27,858 nucleotides of DNA from positions 1 through 27,858 of the forward strand of contig CAYFGQ010000045.1 of NCBI GenBank assembly GCA_964342525.1, in the 5' to 3' direction. Position 1 is the first letter of the stretch. Every line of letters starts with the position of its first letter. The notes under the pieces are model-generated. The model was not told the DNA's origin. It worked only from the letters and a program-made list of their open reading frames with translations, and searched no databases. The translations under genes and the position numbers were made by a program. The DNA is from G963676205 sp964342525. GTDB taxonomy: Bacteria > Campylobacterota > Campylobacteria > Campylobacterales > Arcobacteraceae. Shown here in pieces: positions 9,171-15,850 of the stretch.

Positions 9171-10058
9171 ATGCAATGTAAAATATGTGATAGGGAAGCT
9201 AAAGAGCTACCAAGGGTAGCAGATAGACAAGATATATCTTGTCCTTATTGTGGGGAGTATTCAGTATCAGGTAGTTTAAAAATAGAATCATTTTTTGAAG
9301 ATAAATCAAATTTTTATAAAGTATCAAGTTGGATAAGGGAACAAAATGATGAGTTTAATAAAATACCTCGTTTTGATTACTCTAAGTTTGAAGATGTTTT
9401 AAATATGAGAGATAAAAAGATAAGTGAAAAGTTTGATTTGATGATGGTTTATTTGTCAACTTTAGCCAAACATGCAACTTTAAATGAAAAAATAATAGTA
9501 AAATGTTGGCTTAAAAATACGGATGAATTAGATATTCTACTTCAGAAGGCACAGAATCATGATCTAATAGAGGGACATTTTAGTAAAACTATGGGAGGAT
9601 ATAGTTATCCACTTATTAGTAATCTGACTTTTGATGGTTTACAATATGTAGAAGAACTAGAAGAACCAAATAAAAACTCAAAAAAGATATTTGTAGCTTT
9701 TAATTTTACAGATGATATGATAGAGATATTTGAAAATTATGTAAAGCCTGCAATTGAGGAAACAGGATTTGTATATACAATAGTTAATCAAGAAACAACG
9801 CCTCATGACCAGAAAATAACTGATGAAATAATAGCTAAAATCAAATCATCAAGAATGATAATATCTGACTTTACAAATAATAGTACAAATGTACATTTTG
9901 AAGCAGGTTTTGCTATGGGAATGAAGATCCCTGTAATTTGGACTTGTAAAAAAGGACATAAATTTTCATTTGATACTGGACAATTCCCTCATATAACATG
10001 GGAAGATGGTGAAGATTTAAAACAACAGATTATTAATAGAATACAAGTAATAATTTAA
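9171..10058 (+). CDS. Zinc-ribbon protein with nucleoside-deoxyribosyltransferase/TIR-like (DRHyd) domain
   Basis: Residues 1-35 hold two CxxC pairs (C3/C6 and C24/C27), a zinc ribbon. The middle (about 45-165) is helical with no recognised motif. The C-terminal 125 residues form a Rossmann-like nucleoside 2-deoxyribosyltransferase/DRHyd domain. Features are a first strand KKIFVAFNFTDD, a helix with VKPAIEETG, then IISDFTNNSTNVHFEAGFA, whose glutamate matches the catalytic glutamate of the family. Such domains cut N-glycosidic bonds in nucleosides, nucleotides or related cofactors. In conflict systems they are predicted effectors or ligand binders. I chose ATG 9171 because AAGGTGA (9156-9162) lies at normal spacing before it. 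The GTG at 9159 sits inside that ribosome site. The gene ends 10 bp before a second DRHyd gene. Confidence 0.85.
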   Translation: MQCKICDREAKELPRVADRQDISCPYCGEYSVSGSLKIESFFEDKSNFYKVSSWIREQNDEFNKIPRFDYSKFEDVLNMRDKKISEKFDLMMVYLSTLAKHATLNEKIIVKCWLKNTDELDILLQKAQNHDLIEGHFSKTMGGYSYPLISNLTFDGLQYVEELEEPNKNSKKIFVAFNFTDDMIEIFENYVKPAIEETGFVYTIVNQETTPHDQKITDEIIAKIKSSRMIISDFTNNSTNVHFEAGFAMGMKIPVIWTCKKGHKFSFDTGQFPHITWEDGEDLKQQIINRIQVII

Positions 10059-10068
10059 AAGGAAAAAA

Positions 10069-11367
10069 ATGACCCCACTATGTTTCATCCTAATGCCCTT
10101 TGGCATCAAAAAAGATCAAAACTCTAAAGAGATAGATTTTGATAAGATATACAATGATTTTATAAAACCTTCCATCGAAGATGCTGGGTTAGAGCCTATT
10201 CGTGTGGATGAGGAGATGATAGGTGGCATAATTCATAAGCCAATGTATGAAAGGCTTATGCTTTGTGAATATGCGGTGGCTGATCTTAGTATTTTAAATG
10301 CAAATGTATTTTATGAACTGGGTATTCGTCATGCTATTCGTCCCCATAGTACTATCTCTATATTTGAAGAAAAAAGTGTTTTACCTTTTGATACTAGTTT
10401 TTTAAGGTCTTTGCCTTATGATAGGGAGCTTAAAGATTTAGATACTTTAAAAAAGCAGTTAATAGATAAACTTATTTATGCAAAAGAGAAAAAACATACT
10501 GATTCTCCTCTTTTTCAACTTGTAGATGGTATACAAGCTTCAAATATTGAACATATAAAAACGGATATATTTAGAGAGCAAGTGGAGTACTCTAAAAGTA
10601 TAAAAAATAAACTAGCTCAGGCTAGAAATGATAAGTCTTTGGATCAATTAAAAGATATAGAAGATAGTCTTGGTGATTTAGAGAATATTGAAGTTAGTGT
10701 GATTATTGATCTTTATTTATCTTATCGTGATCTAAAGGCTTATGATGAGATGATATCTTTAGAAAATAAGATGCCAAAGCCTTTGGCTGGGACTACTATG
10801 GTACAAGAGCAATTGGGACTTGCTTTAAATAGGATAGGGGAGCAGGATAGAGCCATAAGGGTTTTAGAGGATCTTATAAAATCCCATGGGAAGAGTTCTG
10901 AGACAAATGGCATACTTGGTAGGGTGTATAAGGATAAATATACACAAGCTCTAAAAGAGAATGAAAGACTTGCAATAGGGTTTTTGAAAAAGGCTACTGA
11001 AGTTTATTTAGAAGGTTTTGAAGCTGATTTTAGGGATGCTTATCCTGGAATAAATGCTCTTACTCTTATGGATATAGCTGGAGATGTGAGATTTGATGAG
11101 GTATATCCTATTGTTCTTTATGCTGTAAAACAAAAGATGAAAAATTCTTGTGATTATTGGGATTATGCTACTCTTTTAGAATTGTATGTGTTAAAAAATG
11201 ATAAGCAAAATGCTTTAGATATTTTAAGTGATGTTCTTGCTGCTAGAAGGGCTACTTGGGAGAGTGAGACTACAGCTAATAATTTACAAATTATAAGGGA
11301 TAGAAGAGAAAAAAGTGGAGCAGATATTGAATATTTAGATGAGATTCTAGATATATTAAAAGGATAG
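10069..11367 (+). CDS. DRHyd domain fused to TRAFs-binding (DUF4071/ASK-type) helical region
   Basis: The 432-residue protein begins with a DRHyd/deoxyribosyltransferase-like domain (about 3-150). It shows a CFILMPFG strand, a helix FIKPSIEDAGLEP, and ADLSILNANVFYELGIRHA with D72, N79 and E83 as likely active-site residues. From about 165 to 430 it is all helical and resembles the TRAFs-binding/DUF4071 region of animal ASK kinases (MAP3K5). GRVYKD at 284-289 and YPGIN at 325-329 are close to GRIYKD and YSGIN that I recall from ASK1. In animals a DRHyd-like domain precedes this region and a kinase follows. Here there is no kinase. A ribosome site (AAAGGA) precedes the ATG and the gene closes the operon. 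It is probably a sensor or effector that binds or hydrolyses a nucleotide. Confidence 0.87.
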   Translation: MTPLCFILMPFGIKKDQNSKEIDFDKIYNDFIKPSIEDAGLEPIRVDEEMIGGIIHKPMYERLMLCEYAVADLSILNANVFYELGIRHAIRPHSTISIFEEKSVLPFDTSFLRSLPYDRELKDLDTLKKQLIDKLIYAKEKKHTDSPLFQLVDGIQASNIEHIKTDIFREQVEYSKSIKNKLAQARNDKSLDQLKDIEDSLGDLENIEVSVIIDLYLSYRDLKAYDEMISLENKMPKPLAGTTMVQEQLGLALNRIGEQDRAIRVLEDLIKSHGKSSETNGILGRVYKDKYTQALKENERLAIGFLKKATEVYLEGFEADFRDAYPGINALTLMDIAGDVRFDEVYPIVLYAVKQKMKNSCDYWDYATLLELYVLKNDKQNALDILSDVLAARRATWESETTANNLQIIRDRREKSGADIEYLDEILDILKG

Positions 11368-11390
11368 AGTTAGCCTAGCTCAACTCTATT
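11364..11390. terminator. Bidirectional hairpin terminator between convergent genes
   Basis: An inverted repeat, ATAGAGTTAGC at 11364-11374 and GCTCAACTCTAT at 11378-11389, forms an 11-bp stem with one bulged C and a CTA loop. It spans the stop codons of both convergent genes. On the minus strand it is followed by CCTTTTAAT and on the plus strand by a short T-rich run, so it can serve both directions. Confidence 0.65.
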
Positions 11391-12692
11391 TCTACCATTT
11401 GCCTTAGCTTTGTATAAAGCAGTATCTGTTCTTTTTACTGCTAAATCTATCTCATCATCTAAAGTGATCTGTGTAGCTCCAAAGCTTGCAGTAACTTTTT
11501 GTACCTCTTCAAAGTCTGCTTTTTCTATGATTTTTCTTAGTTTTTCAGTGATCTCTTTTGCTCCAGATATATTTGTATTTGGTAATAAAAATATAAACTC
11601 CTCTCCACCCCATCTACAAACTACATCTGATGACCTTAAGTGTGCTGTTAGTAGTTTTGCTATTTTTTTAAGTACCTTATCACCTACTGGATGTCCATAG
11701 GTATCATTTATCTTTTTAAAATGATCTATATCCATTAGTACTATGGACATCGGCATTTTATGTCTGTTCATGATCGCTTTTTCTTTTTCATAAAGACTTA
11801 CAAATACTGAGCGATTATATAATTGGGTAAGGGGATCTGTTGAAGCTAGTTTTTCTAATTTTTCAGTTCTTCTTTCAAGTAGTGTATTTATCTCTTTTAG
11901 CTCTTTATGGTGGTGTTTCATAAGTTCAGCCCATTTGCTATAGGTCATAGAAATAAGATCTTTTTGTAGTATTACTCCAGCAAGATTTCCTTCTTCATCT
12001 ACTACAACTACTCTTTTAAAGTGTTTCTCTTTTATATAATCTAGGGCTTCTTTTATGGGTGTATCTTCATTTAATGTACTAACAGGTGAGGTCATATATT
12101 CACCGATTGATTTATCTAGTGGTAGATTATTTGCCATAATATCTACAGCATCTTTTGTAGTTACTATTCCTATAGGTTTCTCATCCTCTAGAATTATCAC
12201 ACAATCACTGTAGGTATCTAAAATACCATTTAATATAGTTTGGGTTGAAGTACCTTTTGAGGCTGCATTTGCCATAGTATTTCTTATCATATCTTTTACT
12301 TTAGAGTTCGCCATAAGTATCTCTGGATCAATATTTGTGATGATATCTGTATGGGTTACTATTCCACAAAGTTCCCTTTCATCATTTACCAAACAGATAT
12401 ATTCAATATCCTCTTGTATCATTTTAAAGGCATCTAAGATATTTGATTCTTCATGTATTTGAGGTACTATTTTTAAAGCTATCTCCATCATAGGGGTATC
12501 AAAATCGATATTTTCTAATTTGAAGCTTATGATATCATTTACTGTTAATAGGTGGTAATCCTTATCATTTACGACTATTATATCCCTATGGTTTGAAGAG
12601 GACATTTTATTTATGGCTTCATTTATTGTTTTTGTTATGGGGATTGTTACTACATTTTTAGTTGATATTCTATTTACTGTTGGAAATAACAA
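11370..12692 (-). CDS. Diguanylate cyclase with four CBS domains
   Basis: The 440-residue protein has four CBS units (about 5-60, 68-125, 133-188 and 196-250), a coiled linker (about 255-283) and a GGDEF domain (284-440). The active-site motif is GGEEF (362-366) with D321 in LMDIDHF as a metal ligand. An intact RxxD inhibitory site (RSSD, 353-356) lies five residues before GGEEF, so it should make cyclic di-GMP under product inhibition. No EAL domain and no membrane helix are present, so it is cytosolic. CBS pairs usually bind adenine nucleotides, suggesting control by energy state. The start is TTG at 12692, supported by AAAGGA six bases upstream and no competing ATG. It lies downstream of the LOV gene on the same strand with a 121-bp gap, so it may have its own promoter. 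Confidence 0.94.
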   Translation of the reverse strand: MLFPTVNRISTKNVVTIPITKTINEAINKMSSSNHRDIIVVNDKDYHLLTVNDIISFKLENIDFDTPMMEIALKIVPQIHEESNILDAFKMIQEDIEYICLVNDERELCGIVTHTDIITNIDPEILMANSKVKDMIRNTMANAASKGTSTQTILNGILDTYSDCVIILEDEKPIGIVTTKDAVDIMANNLPLDKSIGEYMTSPVSTLNEDTPIKEALDYIKEKHFKRVVVVDEEGNLAGVILQKDLISMTYSKWAELMKHHHKELKEINTLLERRTEKLEKLASTDPLTQLYNRSVFVSLYEKEKAIMNRHKMPMSIVLMDIDHFKKINDTYGHPVGDKVLKKIAKLLTAHLRSSDVVCRWGGEEFIFLLPNTNISGAKEITEKLRKIIEKADFEEVQKVTASFGATQITLDDEIDLAVKRTDTALYKAKANGRNRVELG

Positions 12693-12813
12693 TTTTATTC
12701 CTTTAAAAGATAGTTTATATTTGTTTTGTTATTTGTTACATAATTTTTACAGGGGAGTTTATCATAATGAGTTTTAATATTTTATATTTTAAAAGATAAA
12801 GGGGATAAATACT

Positions 12814-13533
12814 TTAGAAACTCTCTTCATAGTGTTCTTTATAATATTTTTCAGATACTACCCTTTGAACACCTAAAAAGTAGATCACTTTTTTTGTAGT
12901 ATTATCAAGTATTGGTGATACTGTTACTTCATTGTAAATCACTTTTTTATCTTTTGTGTAGTTTCTTAGTATCACTGTCACAGATGTTTTTGTGTTTATG
13001 GCATTTTTTATAAGTTCTATCCCTTTTTGGTTCCTATCATCTGCTTGAAGAAATCTACAATTTACCCCTATATATTGATCTGGTTCATATCCAAATATAT
13101 CACAAAAGGCTTTATTTGCATAAACTATTGGATTATCCACTTGTTCAGGGTCTGTTATCACCATACCATCTTTTGCTTGTTCTATGATTTGAGGGATATA
13201 GTTTTCTAGATTTTTTTCATAGGTTTCTTTTAGATGAAGTATGTATCCTGTTGAGTATACATTTTTAATATCAAGTCCTGGTAGTTGTAAACGGATATTA
13301 CTTACTAGATTTCTTAGGGGTTTAGTATTTAATTCACTAAATAAATCATCTGAGTTTAGTTTCCATAGTAAGGTTTCATATTTTACTAAATTGTTTTTAT
13401 TTTCAATAAGTATTTTAAGTATCAAGGATTGTTTTTTTGTAAGGTGTATGTCATCACCATTTAATTTAATTTTATTTGTGATTAAATTAAAAAAGCAGTT
13501 TTCATATAGATTTATCCACTCATTTTTTTTCAT
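12814..13533 (-). CDS. Winged-helix DNA-binding protein with C-terminal LOV blue-light domain
   Basis: Residues 14-102 match an OmpR/PhoB-type winged helix (Trans_reg_C), including LTKKQSLILKILIENKN and the wing YSTGYIL. Residues 118-228 are a PAS domain of the LOV class. GVNCRFLQ holds the photoactive Cys159 with N158, R160 and Q163. NYTKDKK gives N191, N201 follows in YNEVTVSP, and GVQ gives Q223. All residues expected to contact flavin are present. In LOV proteins blue light forms a cysteinyl-FMN adduct that alters the output domain. Here the output is DNA binding, placed N-terminal to the sensor and without a receiver domain. The ATG overlaps the stop of the kinase gene by 1 bp, so the two are co-translated. 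Confidence 0.92.
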   Translation of the reverse strand: MKKNEWINLYENCFFNLITNKIKLNGDDIHLTKKQSLILKILIENKNNLVKYETLLWKLNSDDLFSELNTKPLRNLVSNIRLQLPGLDIKNVYSTGYILHLKETYEKNLENYIPQIIEQAKDGMVITDPEQVDNPIVYANKAFCDIFGYEPDQYIGVNCRFLQADDRNQKGIELIKNAINTKTSVTVILRNYTKDKKVIYNEVTVSPILDNTTKKVIYFLGVQRVVSEKYYKEHYEESF

Positions 13534-14681
13534 TAGTTATTTTCTTCATTTTTTATTGTTAAAGGTATTAGTATATTTGTTGATAGTCCATTATTATCAT
13601 TTTCTACAAATATATCTCCCAATAGGTTTTTTTCAATTATATTTTTTGCCATATATAAACCTAGCCCTGTACCTTTATCCTCTTTTTTTGTGCTAAAGTA
13701 TTGATTGAATATTTTATCTACGATATTCTCATCTATTCCACCTGCATTATCTTCTAGTATTAAGTGCAGTTTATCATCATTTTTATTAGCTGAGATTTTA
13801 ATTTTTCTATTACTTATTTTATTTTGGATGAAGGCATCTTTTGAGTTATTGATAAGGTTTATAAGTACTTGAATTAACTCTTTTGAGTAGGTATTTATGA
13901 TGATATCATCTATACATTTTTCTAAAAAGATATCACAGTTTGTTAAGCTTTTACCCACTATTGTTTCTACTTTATGGATGAGATCATATACAGATAAACT
14001 TTCATAACTTTTTGTTGGTTTTAAAAACTCTTTAAAATCATCTATGGTATCTGATAGATAATTTATTTGGGTCATTATCTCTTTAAAATCATTTTCTATA
14101 TTGATATCTTTTTCTTCACTAAATTCCATTTTATAGATATTTTTTGATGAAAGCATAGAGATAAGATTTAGAGGTTGTTTCCATTGGTGAGTTATCATAC
14201 TTAAAAGCTCACCTATCTCTGCTTGTTTTGATTGGTAGATAAGCATTTCATCTTTTTCTTTTAGTAGTTGTCTATTTTGGGATAACTCTTTTTCATTTTT
14301 AATTTGAGTGATTACTTTATCCATTTGGGCATAGAAATCTTTAAATTTTATAGGCTTTTGAATAAATCCAGATACTTGTAAAGAGATACATTTTTTCATA
14401 TATTCTACTTTATCAAATGAGGATATCACTATGGAGTATTGAAGAGGATTTATTTTTTTTATCTCCTCTAACATATCAAAACCATTTAGTTCAGGTAATA
14501 TTATATCCGTGATTATCAGATCAGGTTTATGTTTTTTATATAATTCTAAACCCTCTTCACCATCAAAAGCAATAAATAGTGTTTCAAATAGTGTCTCTAA
14601 TATCTCTGAGGTAAGTTTACTTGTTTCTTTATCATCTTCCACATAAAGAACACTTAACCCAAACAACTCACGTTCATTCAT
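13533..14681 (-). CDS. Response-regulator receiver fused to sensor histidine kinase
   Basis: The 382-residue soluble protein has a receiver domain (about 8-125) with acidic E15/D16/D17, phospho-acceptor D59 (IITDIILPE) and K109. A coiled linker leads to a HisKA region with H165 in MITHQWKQPLN, a form common in Campylobacterota kinases. An HATPase domain follows with an N box (LINLINNSKDAF), EDNAGGID and GTGLGL. There is no membrane segment or PAS domain, so its input is either phosphorylation of its own receiver or a partner protein. It has no DNA-binding domain. The adjacent winged-helix/LOV gene has one but lacks a receiver, so the two may form a split signalling pair. Two ATGs, at 14681 and another nearby in a different frame, lie at the start; 14681 is the in-frame one. 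The upstream promoter holds a direct repeat. Confidence 0.93.
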   Translation of the reverse strand: MNERELFGLSVLYVEDDKETSKLTSEILETLFETLFIAFDGEEGLELYKKHKPDLIITDIILPELNGFDMLEEIKKINPLQYSIVISSFDKVEYMKKCISLQVSGFIQKPIKFKDFYAQMDKVITQIKNEKELSQNRQLLKEKDEMLIYQSKQAEIGELLSMITHQWKQPLNLISMLSSKNIYKMEFSEEKDINIENDFKEIMTQINYLSDTIDDFKEFLKPTKSYESLSVYDLIHKVETIVGKSLTNCDIFLEKCIDDIIINTYSKELIQVLINLINNSKDAFIQNKISNRKIKISANKNDDKLHLILEDNAGGIDENIVDKIFNQYFSTKKEDKGTGLGLYMAKNIIEKNLLGDIFVENDNNGLSTNILIPLTIKNEENN

Positions 14682-14716
14682 AATGTTTTATGGCCTTAAT
14701 TTATTTTAACGGAAAA

Positions 14717-14748
14717 ATTATATCAATAAAGTGTCCCGTAACTGTCCC
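14717..14748 (-). promoter_or_regulatory. Promoter with 11-bp-spaced GGGACA direct repeat for kinase-LOV operon
   Basis: On the minus strand a perfect TATAAT (+ strand 14717-14722) lies 36 bp before the kinase ATG. Upstream of it is GGGACAGTTACGGGACAC: GGGACA occurs twice (+ strand 14743-14748 and 14732-14737) with an exact 11-bp repeat, overlapping the -35 region. OmpR/PhoB-type winged helices typically bind direct repeats with this period. Confidence 0.6.
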
Positions 14749-14799
14749 AAAATAATATCTTTTAACTATAAAAAAGCTTAAATGTAATTTTTTTGTAAC

Positions 14800-15600
14800 T
14801 TATTTTGTGTTTGTACTTTCAAATATTGCATTTGCTGAGTTTTCCACAAAACCATTATAAAGCTTTCCATCTTTTTTATATCGTAGGGCAAATTCGTAAA
14901 AACAGCTTGGGATAAGCTCTGTTTTATCTAAAAACTTCACTTCAACCTTATCTGCTAAAGTGGATGATTGTTCTAGATAAACCTCTGGTGAGCCTTTTAT
15001 ATATCCACCCACATCATTTAGTTTGAAATCTGCTTCTAGTAAGATATTATTTACCTCTTTTAGTGTTTTAATGTTTTTGAGTTTATTTACATTTACTGTA
15101 AAGTGATTTGGTACATATCCCCATACATAAAGCCAAGCAGCATATTCACTCTCTTTTAATAATTTTGTATAGGTTTCATAATCTATTTCCCAAGCTCTAG
15201 CACTATAAAGAAATCCCTTATGGGATATTGTTTTTTCATCAATTGTATTTACTATATTTTTTACAATATCTTGGAGATCTTTTGAAAACTCTTTTGTAAG
15301 TAATTGGGATACAAAAATTTTAGGTGCTTCTATTTCACTATGTTCAAAGTGTTTAGCAAATAGTTTTTTCTCTTTAAAGTGGTATTCTCCTGCTTCATGG
15401 TAGCCAAGGCTTTGAAGAATAGAAGAGAATCTATCTATATTTACTTTTTCTAGATCAAAAGTGCGTAATGCGATGTGATCATTTATAATCTCATCATGGG
15501 ATTTTGCTCTTAGAAGTTTATGGATATGTTTAGCACTAGGTGTTACCTTTGAATAGGCTTGCCAAAGGTTATTAAAATAAGCTTTTAGTATATCATGCAT
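14800..15600 (-). CDS. DUF1338 family, 2-oxoadipate dioxygenase/decarboxylase-like (compact form)
   Basis: The 266-residue protein shows the DUF1338 metal site. H42 lies in NDHIALRTF with R46 as the likely substrate arginine, H166 in NHFTVN, and E236 in CFYEFALRY. QSSTLADKVEVKF is another family segment. Characterised members (HglS/YdcJ) are Fe(II) enzymes converting 2-oxoadipate to D-2-hydroxyglutarate with CO2 release in lysine breakdown. Those proteins are about 450 residues, so this is a short form with unproved substrate. I chose ATG 15600 because GGAGG (15607-15611) precedes it by six bases. A longer in-frame start at 15660 would place that ribosome site inside the coding region. No other lysine-degradation gene is nearby. 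Confidence 0.9.
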   Translation of the reverse strand: MHDILKAYFNNLWQAYSKVTPSAKHIHKLLRAKSHDEIINDHIALRTFDLEKVNIDRFSSILQSLGYHEAGEYHFKEKKLFAKHFEHSEIEAPKIFVSQLLTKEFSKDLQDIVKNIVNTIDEKTISHKGFLYSARAWEIDYETYTKLLKESEYAAWLYVWGYVPNHFTVNVNKLKNIKTLKEVNNILLEADFKLNDVGGYIKGSPEVYLEQSSTLADKVEVKFLDKTELIPSCFYEFALRYKKDGKLYNGFVENSANAIFESTNTK

Positions 15601-15627
15601 AGGATACCTCCTATATCTTATTGAGGT

Positions 15628-15633
15628 AATATA
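15628..15633 (-). promoter_or_regulatory. Probable extended -10 element of DUF1338 gene
   Basis: On the minus strand TGTTATATT gives an extended -10 (TG then TATATT) 27 bp before the ATG at 15600. No clear -35 was required, as is usual in Campylobacterota. Confidence 0.4.
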
Positions 15634-15660
15634 ACAAATTGAAAATTTGAAGAGAATCAA

Positions 15661-15850
15661 GTTTTTAAATTAAATAAATATTTTACTTTTTTATAAATTG
15701 TGTCATAAAACGTATCATTAAAAAGGTTTGTAAAGTTTAATAAATAATAGAGACCACCTAGCGACTTTTTTTGCTTAAAATAATTTTGACATTGATTTTA
15801 CTAACTAATCAACTGACAAATAAAAACTATATCCTTAAAAGGCAAAAAGA
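15661..15850 (+). promoter_or_regulatory. Upstream region of the NRPS gene, with a TTGATT/AATCAA inverted repeat
   Basis: This non-coding stretch separates the divergent DUF1338 and NRPS genes. It holds TTGACA at 15786-15791, followed by an inverted repeat TTGATT (15792-15797) and AATCAA (15807-15812) with a nine-base spacer. A ribosome site AAAAGG lies about 8 bp before ATG 15851. No convincing -10 at 16-18 bp from TTGACA is visible. The inverted repeat could be an operator. Confidence 0.35.

Noticed and set aside
1..11367. Prophage or integrated element, suggested by DUF1353
   Set aside because: No integrase, capsid, tail, lysis or attachment repeats were seen, and the other genes are not phage structural genes.
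12693..12813. Terminator after the LOV gene from the TTTTAATATT and AATATAAAA-like repeats
   Set aside because: The possible pairing has no G-C pair and is expected by chance in such AT-rich DNA.
13241..13696. Open frame on the plus strand across the kinase and LOV genes
   Set aside because: It is antisense to two well-supported genes, has low-complexity hydrophobic content and no family.
15601..15660. Longer N-terminus for the DUF1338 protein
   Set aside because: GGAGG sits six bases before ATG 15600, and the extra 20 residues do not resemble the family.
15786..15791. TTGACA as the -35 of the NRPS promoter
   Set aside because: No acceptable -10 lies 16-18 bp downstream; the nearest, TAATCA, is only 14 bp away, so the hexamer may be chance.
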